Positions 32,389 to 38,481 of a stretch of 38,481 nt of DNA are shown here, piece after piece (position 1 is the stretch's first letter; each line of letters starts with the position of its first letter). Below the pieces are notes generated by a model that was not told where the DNA came from, did no database searches, and saw only the letters and a program-made list of their open reading frames with translations. The DNA lies in NCBI GenBank assembly GCA_030430155.1, contig JAUIFV010000026.1, forward strand, positions 1-38,481, read 5' to 3'. The DNA is from Gammaproteobacteria bacterium (GTDB taxonomy: Bacteria > Pseudomonadota > Gammaproteobacteria > Xanthomonadales > SZUA-5). Both the position numbers and the translations under genes were made by a program.

Positions 32389-34719
32389 CTACTGGTCCAG
32401 GCGGCTGATGATTTCGTCTATAGCCTCGCGCCAGCGCTGCGGGCTTTCATCGTTGTTGGCGTAGATCGCCGCGGCTTTCTGCGCCGGCGCGAGAGCCTGG
32501 TCGGACCTGCCCAGCTGCAGCAGCACCTCGGCCAGACGATGATTGAAGCGACCGGTGTAGAGGTGATCGGGTGCGTAAGCCTGGTCGGCACCGGCCACCG
32601 CCAAATGCAGATTACTCAGCGCATCTTCGAGCTGTCCCGCGTTGATCTGCAGACTGCCCAGGTTGTAGCGCTGCAGCAGGGCTTCCGGGTGCTCCGCGCC
32701 GAGCACCTGATCCTGCATTGCCGCCGCTTCGGCTGACAGCTCAATCGCCTTTTGCATGTCTCCGGCGTGCTCATAGGTCATGCCCAGATTGGCCAGGGCG
32801 ATGGCCAGATCGGGATGGGCGGCGTGGTGCTGCCGGTGTAGGGTGATGCTGTGCTCATAGGCATCAATGGCGCCAGGCAAATCGTCGTTGCCCTCCAGCG
32901 CATTGGCAAGGTTGTTCCAAAGCACCGGTAGTTCCAGTGCCCGCAGATCGCTGATCTGCGGTTGCAGCGCGAGCGCGCGGCGGGTGAGCTGTTCGGCCCG
33001 CGCATACTGCTCCAGCTTGGGCAGCAGGCCACCCAGATCGGCCAGGGCGTGATAGCGCACGCGAATCGCCTCGGCACTGTCCAGGCCCTTGAGCAGAACC
33101 AGTGCCTGCTCAAACTGATCCTCGGCAAGATCGTAGTCGCTGTCGGCCCAGCTGACTCTGCCCATCGCGGTCAGAACGCGGGCGATTGCGATGGGATCGC
33201 CCTGCGCCCGGTAGTAGTCCAGCGCTTGGGTGAGCTGCGCCTTGGCCTCTTCGATCTGGCCCAACCCCTCCAGTGCAAAGCCCACCGCGAAGCGCAGTTC
33301 GGCAGCCAGCTGCGGCTGGGCGCTGAAGTGCTCGCCGATCTCCGGGATGGCGCGGCGCAGCGCGCCTGCCATGGTCGGTTCGCCGGCGTTTTCGTAAGGA
33401 TCGGCCTGGGAGATCATCTGCACCAGGAAGTCTTTGGCGGCTTCGGCACGTTCGGCCTGCAGCCGGGCCTGGCGGGCCTGCAGAGAGACCGCGATCAGCG
33501 CGCCCAGCAGGACCACGAACACCGCTGCGGTTGCGACGCTGGCGGCGCGATTGCGCTGCACGAATTTGCCGAGCCGATACCAGCGCGAGGCACCTCTGGC
33601 CTGCACCGGGTGACCGGACAGATAGCGACCGATGTCCTCGCCCAACGCCGCCGCCGTGGCGTAGCGCTGGCCCGGCTCCTTGCGCAGTGCGGTCATCACG
33701 ATGCGGTCCAGATCGCCGCGCAGCTGGCGGCGCAGCGAGTCGGACTCCGGCAGTCCGCGCGGCGGTGGCATTACGGCCCGGCTGACGTGGGTGCTGGGGT
33801 CGGCGGGCATCGAATGACAAACGGTACGCTCGATCTCAACCGGGGTACGCGCCGACAGGGCGTAGGGACGGCTGCCGGTCAGCAGCTCATAGAGCAACAC
33901 GCCTACCGAATAGACGTCGCTGCTGGGGCCGATCTCTGCGCCGCGCACCTGCTCCGGGCTGGCGTATTCGGGGGTCAGGATCTGCAGCGCGGTGGCGGTT
34001 TCCGGCAGATCCAGGCCCACCGAATCGGCGTCGAGCACCTTGGCGATGCCGAAGTCGATGATGCGCGGCTGGCCTTGCTCGTCGACCAGCACGTTGCCGG
34101 GCTTGATATCGCGATGGACGATGCCGCGCGCATGTGCGGTCTGCAGCGCTTCGCAGACCCGCTGCACCAGCCGCAGGCGCTGGCGCAAATCCAGCTCCCG
34201 TTGGTCGCAGGCATCGTTGATGGGCTGCCCCTGGACCAGCTCCATGGCGATGTAAGGCGTGCCGTCGGCCGCGTTACCGCCGTCGATCACCCGCGCAATA
34301 CCGGGGTGCTCCAGACAGGCCAGGATCTGCCGTTCGGCGTGGAAGCGCTGCAGCGTGGCCGCGGTCAGATGGCCGGCGGTGTACAGCTTGACCGCGACCT
34401 CCTGGTCAAAGCCGCCGTCGACGCGGCGGGCGCGGTAGACCTGGCCCATGCCGCCGGCGCCGATGGGATTGCGCAGCTCGAATGCCCCCAGTCGCTCGCC
34501 GCGGCGGTCACCGCGCGCGGCACCCGGCGGTGGCTGTTCGAGAAAGCCGGATGCGATCCGATCGGCAGCCGCCAATCGTTCCACCGCCGAGCGCAGCTGG
34601 GCATCGCCCTGACAGGCCTGATCCAGCCAGGCCGCTCGCGACGCCTCCGGCTGTTCCACGCTTTCGCAAAACAGCATCAGCGCGCGGCGCTCCAGCGAGT
34701 TCGGGCGGGTGTCGTTCAT
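32389..34719 (-). CDS. Membrane-anchored Ser/Thr protein kinase with TPR sensor domain
   Basis: The 776-residue protein has a PknB-type kinase domain at about 80-370: glycine loop GAGGMGQVYRA, Lys111 in VAVKLY, the catalytic loop H202-R-D204-IKPGNV, and DFG at 222-224. All catalytic residues are present. One membrane helix (about 392-413) is followed by a C-terminal region of TPR-type repeats (about 440-760) that would lie in the periplasm. An N-terminal segment of 75 residues has an ECF-kinase-linked helical pattern (ERRALMLFCESVEQPEASR). The start ATG overlaps the sigma factor stop (ATGA). Such kinases phosphorylate partner proteins, possibly including the neighbouring ECF sigma factor. Confidence 0.94.
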   Translation of the reverse strand: MNDTRPNSLERRALMLFCESVEQPEASRAAWLDQACQGDAQLRSAVERLAAADRIASGFLEQPPPGAARGDRRGERLGAFELRNPIGAGGMGQVYRARRVDGGFDQEVAVKLYTAGHLTAATLQRFHAERQILACLEHPGIARVIDGGNAADGTPYIAMELVQGQPINDACDQRELDLRQRLRLVQRVCEALQTAHARGIVHRDIKPGNVLVDEQGQPRIIDFGIAKVLDADSVGLDLPETATALQILTPEYASPEQVRGAEIGPSSDVYSVGVLLYELLTGSRPYALSARTPVEIERTVCHSMPADPSTHVSRAVMPPPRGLPESDSLRRQLRGDLDRIVMTALRKEPGQRYATAAALGEDIGRYLSGHPVQARGASRWYRLGKFVQRNRAASVATAAVFVVLLGALIAVSLQARQARLQAERAEAAKDFLVQMISQADPYENAGEPTMAGALRRAIPEIGEHFSAQPQLAAELRFAVGFALEGLGQIEEAKAQLTQALDYYRAQGDPIAIARVLTAMGRVSWADSDYDLAEDQFEQALVLLKGLDSAEAIRVRYHALADLGGLLPKLEQYARAEQLTRRALALQPQISDLRALELPVLWNNLANALEGNDDLPGAIDAYEHSITLHRQHHAAHPDLAIALANLGMTYEHAGDMQKAIELSAEAAAMQDQVLGAEHPEALLQRYNLGSLQINAGQLEDALSNLHLAVAGADQAYAPDHLYTGRFNHRLAEVLLQLGRSDQALAPAQKAAAIYANNDESPQRWREAIDEIISRLDQ

Positions 34720-35276
34720 GCGCTGTCCAACTGGATGTAGAGCCAGGCCCGGGCGGCGCGCCAGGCGCGTTCGATGGTGGCGGTGGACAGTGTCAGCACG
34801 TGCGCGGTTTCGGCGATGCTCAAGCCGGCGAAATAGCGTAGCTCAACGACGCGAGCCTGGGTCGTATCCAGCGCCTCCAGCCGATTCAGCGCCTGATCCA
34901 GGGCATGCAGATCGACCACATCCTCGGTCACGGACAGGCTCAGCGGTGGCACTGCACCGGCATCGCGGCGCGCCGCGTTGCGTCGTCGGGCGCTGTCCAC
35001 CAGTACCTGCCGTATCACCCGTGCCGACACCGCATAGAAGTGGCTGCGATCCTGCCAGTCCACCTGCGCGCCGCCGGCCAGCTTGAGCCAGGCTTCGTGG
35101 ACCAGGGCGGTGGGCTGCAGGGTGTGCCCGGCGCGCTCGCCGGCCATCTGCGCCCGCGCAATCACCTTCAGCTCGTCGTAGGCCGTCGCGATCAGCGCAT
35201 CCCTGGCCGCCAAATCGCCTTCGGACCATTGCTGCAGCAGCGCGGTGAACGGGGTTTGCTGGTGTGCTGGGGGCAA
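34716..35276 (-). CDS. ECF-type RNA polymerase sigma factor, kinase-linked subfamily
   Basis: The protein has 186 residues. Region 2 (about 20-95) includes YDELKVIARAQMAGER and TALVHEAWLKLAGG, and region 4 (about 130-180) includes VVELRYFAGLSIAETAHVLTLSTATIERAWRAARAWL. The phrase LQPTALVHEAWLKL and the region-4 end mark the ECF subfamily whose genes sit next to Ser/Thr kinases in Xanthomonadales and Planctomycetes. It would direct transcription of target genes under control of the kinase rather than a classical anti-sigma factor; none is encoded here. TTG 35276 follows GAGG by seven bases. The stop overlaps the kinase start. The surface-protein genes downstream are possible targets (inference). 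Confidence 0.93.
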   Translation of the reverse strand: MPPAHQQTPFTALLQQWSEGDLAARDALIATAYDELKVIARAQMAGERAGHTLQPTALVHEAWLKLAGGAQVDWQDRSHFYAVSARVIRQVLVDSARRRNAARRDAGAVPPLSLSVTEDVVDLHALDQALNRLEALDTTQARVVELRYFAGLSIAETAHVLTLSTATIERAWRAARAWLYIQLDSA

Positions 35277-35423
35277 GGGCTAGCCTCACGTTGGATTGGA
35301 TGAGCCTGAATCGCTCGCAGTACGGCGACGTCGGCACGATCGTACGCCGTTCACTTTCGCATGACCTGCGTGAGTGGATTGCAAGCGTATCCTTGGGGTC
35401 GACCTGAAGGCGAGGGTGCGCAA

Positions 35424-36242
35424 ATGGACCAGGGCTCGGTACAGCAGCTCGGCGATGCCGCCGGGGCCTTCTTCGACGATTGGTATGCGCGCGCCCCTTC
35501 GATCCTGCTCGCCATCGGGGTCCTGATCGTCGGCTGGCTGTTGGCCCGACTGGCCAGGGGCGCCGGCAAGGGTCTGGCCAATCAGATCAATCGCCTGCTG
35601 GAGCGCTCACTGCGCTGGGGCGATCTGGCCTCGGCCCGATTGCCGGCGGGCGCGATTGCGGTGGTGGGCGAGATTTTGTTTTGGGCGGTGCTGCTGTTGG
35701 CCGCGGCGCTGGCGGCGCGGGTCGCTGGCGTAGCTGTGGTGGTGGCCTGGTTTGACGATGCGGCGACCTATTTCCCGCATCTGGTGATAGGCGCGCTGAT
35801 CATCATCATCGGCTGGCTGATTGCAGCCAAGCTCGGTCCTCGCGGTGACGGCGCCGAATCGGTTTCGCGACGCTTCGTGCAGGTGCTGATCGTCGCCGTG
35901 GCGACAGTCATCGGCCTGCAGAAGATGGGCTTGAATATGAGCCTGCCGGTGGTGCTGCTGGGCATTGGCCTGGGTGCCACCCTGCTCGGCTTCGCGGTGG
36001 CCTTTGGTCTGGGCGCGAAGGACTTCGTCGCCGCCAACATCGCCAGCCGGGCGTTGACCCCACAGCTGCAGCGCGGGGTGCGGCTGCGGGTCGGGTCTCA
36101 CGAGGGCGAGTTGGTCGAGATCAGCGCCACCCATCTGCTGATCGACGCCGAGGACGGCCACGTGCTGTTTCCCTTGAGCGAAGCGCTGCGCCAGACCATC
36201 GTCATCTGTCAGCACGACGACGACGGAGCAGACGATGAGTAG
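35424..36242 (+). CDS. MscS-like (small mechanosensitive channel family) membrane protein
   Basis: The product has 272 residues. It has about four membrane helices (about 22-42, 78-100, 115-137 and 150-195), then GLGATLLGFAVAFGLGAKDFVAANIAS, the pore-lining TM3 and start of the MscS beta domain, with LRVGSHEGELVEISATHLLI as its small barrel. The cytosolic vestibule is short, so it resembles the minimal CmpX/MscS-related group rather than E. coli MscS. Members relieve osmotic stress or pass ions. ATG 35424 follows GAGGG by eight bases; an ATG 21 codons upstream adds a polar tail and lacks a ribosome-binding site. It overlaps the next gene by 8 bp, so it is in an operon with the two MgtE-type genes. 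Confidence 0.86.
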   Translation: MDQGSVQQLGDAAGAFFDDWYARAPSILLAIGVLIVGWLLARLARGAGKGLANQINRLLERSLRWGDLASARLPAGAIAVVGEILFWAVLLLAAALAARVAGVAVVVAWFDDAATYFPHLVIGALIIIIGWLIAAKLGPRGDGAESVSRRFVQVLIVAVATVIGLQKMGLNMSLPVVLLGIGLGATLLGFAVAFGLGAKDFVAANIASRALTPQLQRGVRLRVGSHEGELVEISATHLLIDAEDGHVLFPLSEALRQTIVICQHDDDGADDE

Positions 36243-37053
36243 CGGATTGTCGCTGGCCTTCATCGATCGCAAGCCGCTGTCGGCCGCGCGCGCGCTGGCT
36301 GCGCTCAGTCTGAGCGATGCCGCGGATTTTCTGCAGAGCATCCCGACTCGCTATGCGGCGCGGGTGCTGGCGCGCAGCAGTGCCTGGCCGGCGTCGAAGA
36401 TGCTCGAAGTGATGCAGCCCGAGGCCGCCGCGGCGGTGCTGCGCGCGCTGCCCTATTTGGACAGCGTGGCGATACTGCGCCTGCTGGCGCCGACTCAGCG
36501 CGGCGCGCTGCTGGCTGAGCTGCCGAAAAAGCTGCAGCGCGACTTGCAGAACTCCTTGGCCTACCCGGCCGATACGGTGGGTGCGCACATGAGTCTGAAC
36601 ATCGTGGCGGTAAAGGCCAATTTGAACGTCGACGACGCCCGCAATGCGGTCGCCAAGGCTGCAGGGGTCAATACCGATACCGTCTTTCTGATTGATGGCG
36701 CGCGTCGCTTGCACAGCGCCATAGCGATTTGCGAAGTGCTGCGGCATGCGCCGGAAACGCCGCTGTCGAGCCTGCCGACTCGAGCCACCCAGCCGCTGCT
36801 GGCGCGGCAGTCGTTGAAGTCCGCTCTGGCCATGGACGCTTGGCAGGATCACGCCAGCCTGCCGGTGCTCGGCCGCCGGCGGCATCTGGTCGGATCGCTG
36901 CCGATTCGTCAGTTGATCAAGGCCAGCCCGCAGCCGGTCAAATCCAGCATGCCTTTGAGCACGCTGACCGAAGCCTATTTCGGTAGCGCCGGTGCGCTGC
37001 TCGATCTGCTCTCCGGGACCAAGTCGGCTGCAGCGAAGGAGCAATCGAGATGA
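36235..37053 (+). CDS. Stand-alone MgtE cytosolic-domain (N-domain plus CBS) protein
   Basis: The product has 272 residues. Residues about 1-115 are MgtE intracellular N-domain superhelix repeats (LQSIPTRYAARVLARSS, MQPEAAAAVLRALPYLD, LAPTQRGALLAELP). Residues about 116-235 are a divergent CBS pair, with DTVGAHMSLNIVAVKANLNV aligning to the start of the MgtE CBS pair. There is no transmembrane domain, so it is soluble. In MgtE these domains sense Mg2+ and close the pore. This protein could form mixed dimers with, or regulate, the MgtE encoded next (inference). It overlaps the upstream channel gene by 8 bp and the downstream mgtE by ATGA. The C-terminal 40 residues are polar and Ser/Lys-rich. 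Confidence 0.85.
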   Translation: MSSGLSLAFIDRKPLSAARALAALSLSDAADFLQSIPTRYAARVLARSSAWPASKMLEVMQPEAAAAVLRALPYLDSVAILRLLAPTQRGALLAELPKKLQRDLQNSLAYPADTVGAHMSLNIVAVKANLNVDDARNAVAKAAGVNTDTVFLIDGARRLHSAIAICEVLRHAPETPLSSLPTRATQPLLARQSLKSALAMDAWQDHASLPVLGRRRHLVGSLPIRQLIKASPQPVKSSMPLSTLTEAYFGSAGALLDLLSGTKSAAAKEQSR

Positions 37054-38357
37054 GCGCCGCCGCGGCATCGGCAGAGCGGCTGCTGGGCGAACGCTTCATC
37101 GTCGAGTATCCGCAGGAGGCGGCGCGGGAGATCGAGCTGCTGGACCAGGACGAAGCGGTCCGGACCCTGGCCGCCATGCCGGTCACCGTGGTGGCGCCGA
37201 TGGCTCCGCAGCTGCTGCCCGAGGCGGCCGCACGGATCTTTGATCAGCTGCCGGACCAACAGGTGGATGCGCTGCTGGCGGAGCTGCCGGCGTCCTACGT
37301 GGTGCGCGTATTCGGGCACCTGCCGGCGGCGACGGCGCAGGCCCGCCTGCAGCGACTGGATCGGGCGATACGTGACGAACTGCAGGCCTTGCTCGATTAT
37401 CCGCCGGAGACCGCTGGGCGGATGATGGATACCGACGTGCCGGCCTTCAGGCCGGAGCACAGCGCCGGCGAGGTGCTGCAGCGGCTGCGCCAGGTGGGGA
37501 TGAAGACCGCGCGCAGTCTGTTCGTGGTCGACGATGCCCACCATCTGGTCGGCAAGGTGCTGCTGTCGGCGGTGGCGCTGGCCGACCCCAAGGCGCGACT
37601 GGCCGATCTGCAGCAGCCGGTGCGGATCAGCGTGCGCGCCACCGATCCTGTCGACGAGATCGGCGAGGCCTTCGAGTCCGGGCAGGTGCTGGACATACCG
37701 GTGGTCAACGTCGATGGCGTGCTGGTGGGCGTGGTGACTCACGAGAACCTGGCCGACAGCATCCGCTCCGATTCGGCCACCGATCTGCAGACCATGGTCG
37801 GTGCGGGCAAGGACGAGCGCGCTCTGTCCAGCCCCTGGTTCACGGTCAAAAAGCGCATGCCCTGGCTGCAGATCAATCTGGTCACCGCATTCATGGCGGC
37901 GGCGGTGGTAGGCGTATTCGAGCAGACCATCGCCCAGGTCACCGCACTGGCGGTGCTGCTGCCGGTGGTAGCCGGGCAGTCCGGCAACACCGGTGCGCAG
38001 GCGCTGGCGGTGACCATGCGCGGCCTGGCCCTGCGCGAAATCACCGTGCGCCAGTGGGCCAGGGTGATGCGCAAGGAAGTGATCGCCGGCTTCATCAACG
38101 GCCTGGCCATTGCCGCCACCTGCGGGCTGGGCGTCTACCTGTGGGGCCAGTCCCTGGGCCTGGTGGCGGTGATCATGTCTTCGATGGTGCTGGCGATGAT
38201 CGCCGCCGGCTTCGCCGGCGCAATCATCCCGGTGCTGCTGACCCGCCTCGGTCAGGATCCGGCGACCTCGTCATCAATCATTTTGACGACGGTGACCGAC
38301 GTGGCCGGTTTTTTTGCGTTCCTGGGGATCGCCAGTTTGTTGATGGAATTTTTGTAG
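37050..38357 (+). CDS. mgtE: MgtE magnesium transporter
   Basis: The 435-residue protein has the full MgtE layout: intracellular N-domain (about 1-120), CBS pair (about 121-250), a connecting helix with SPWFTVKKRMPWLQ, and five membrane helices (about 272-435). Pore motifs are present: LPVVAGQSGNTGAQALAVTM (304-323) and TTVTDVAGFF, whose Asp417 corresponds to the essential Asp432 of the T. thermophilus protein. The transporter is a homodimeric Mg2+ channel in the inner membrane, closed by Mg2+ binding to its cytosolic domains. The usual TGGNxG motif is QSGNTG here, within normal variation. It starts with an ATGA overlap after the stand-alone MgtE-domain gene. No Mg2+ riboswitch was noted upstream of the operon. 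Confidence 0.95.
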   Translation: MSAAAASAERLLGERFIVEYPQEAAREIELLDQDEAVRTLAAMPVTVVAPMAPQLLPEAAARIFDQLPDQQVDALLAELPASYVVRVFGHLPAATAQARLQRLDRAIRDELQALLDYPPETAGRMMDTDVPAFRPEHSAGEVLQRLRQVGMKTARSLFVVDDAHHLVGKVLLSAVALADPKARLADLQQPVRISVRATDPVDEIGEAFESGQVLDIPVVNVDGVLVGVVTHENLADSIRSDSATDLQTMVGAGKDERALSSPWFTVKKRMPWLQINLVTAFMAAAVVGVFEQTIAQVTALAVLLPVVAGQSGNTGAQALAVTMRGLALREITVRQWARVMRKEVIAGFINGLAIAATCGLGVYLWGQSLGLVAVIMSSMVLAMIAAGFAGAIIPVLLTRLGQDPATSSSIILTTVTDVAGFFAFLGIASLLMEFL

Positions 38358-38378
38358 GGCCCAGGGCTCAGGGCCTAG
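38355..38378. repeat. GGGCCCAGGG-type repeat after mgtE
   Basis: TAGGGCCCAGGGCTCAGGGC begins at the mgtE stop codon. It joins the GGGCCCAGGG and GGGCTCAGGG variants seen after aguA. The remaining bases to the window edge hold no recognisable repeat. Confidence 0.65.
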
Positions 38379-38467
38379 CAGCTTGTTGCCTTTCTCCTAG
38401 ACAGGGACTTGCTTTGCGAGGCTTGGCTTGCGATACCGGTTTGGCAGAGAGCTTGAGGTGAGAGTTT

Positions 38468-38481
38468 ATGCGCGGAGCCGA
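38468..38481 (+). CDS. Possible start of a further gene, cut by window edge
   Basis: ATG at 38468 follows GAGGTG by seven bases, a plausible ribosome-binding site. Only MRGA of the product is visible, so the gene cannot be identified. A chance match is possible. Confidence 0.3.

Noticed and set aside
32962-34740. 592-codon open frame opposite the Ser/Thr kinase
   Set aside because: It is a shadow frame with no recognisable domain; the kinase catalytic residues on the other strand are intact.

Overview
The window is GC-rich, densely coded DNA from a Gram-negative bacterium. It is most likely a gammaproteobacterium of the Xanthomonadales/Lysobacterales type. This is inferred from the type-A RNase P RNA, the ECF sigma factor overlapping a TPR-bearing Ser/Thr kinase, several large secreted repeat proteins, a C-terminal signal resembling IPTL/PEP-CTERM, and a 'DGFE' motif in secreted proteins. 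No 16S rRNA, tRNA, phage gene or CRISPR array was seen, so the taxonomy is only an inference.

Region 1 (1-3341) looks like a phospho-signalling patch: a coiled-coil/FHA protein, a STAS antagonist, and a convergent FHA-SpoIIE/PP2C phosphatase, followed by a small MAPEG membrane protein. Region 2 (3342-5441) holds the RNase P RNA gene rnpB, flanked on both sides by arrays of a GGGCCCAGGG-type intergenic repeat and followed by a perfect 18-bp inverted repeat. It also contains an isolated agmatine deiminase gene and a repeat-filled 327-bp spacer. A purine permease follows (5442-6749).

Region 3 (6733-11629, minus strand) is the most interesting part. It is a seven-gene operon in which five of six junctions are four-base stop/start overlaps and the sixth is a 21-bp gap. 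In transcription order it encodes a small polytopic membrane protein, an Lgt-like integral membrane protein lacking key Lgt residues, a 50-residue single-span peptide, a ferritin-like di-iron protein, a cysteine-rich radical SAM enzyme whose architecture resembles the archaeal tetraether synthase (Tes/MJ0619) group, a histidine-box sterol desaturase/fatty-acid hydroxylase homologue, and a polytopic membrane protein of unknown function. Together these suggest an undescribed membrane-lipid modification pathway.

Region 4 (11774-32305) is mostly secreted or surface proteins: a 1051-residue Asp-box (VPS10/sialidase-like) beta-propeller protein, a DUF11-repeat protein, a tandemly duplicated secreted protein, a TPR-like protein, a parallel beta-helix protein, a 1598-residue Ig/FG-GAP/PASTA protein and a PD40 beta-propeller. 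A TMEM43 homologue, an AHSA1-type SRPBCC protein, a GNAT acetyltransferase and a 166-bp MITE-like element lie among them. Region 5 (32389-35276) is an ECF sigma factor overlapping a membrane-anchored Ser/Thr kinase with TPRs, just upstream of the two-gene surface-protein unit. Region 6 (35424-38357) is an operon of an MscS-like channel, a stand-alone MgtE cytosolic-domain protein and a complete MgtE magnesium transporter, all with overlapping ends. A possible further gene starts at the right edge.
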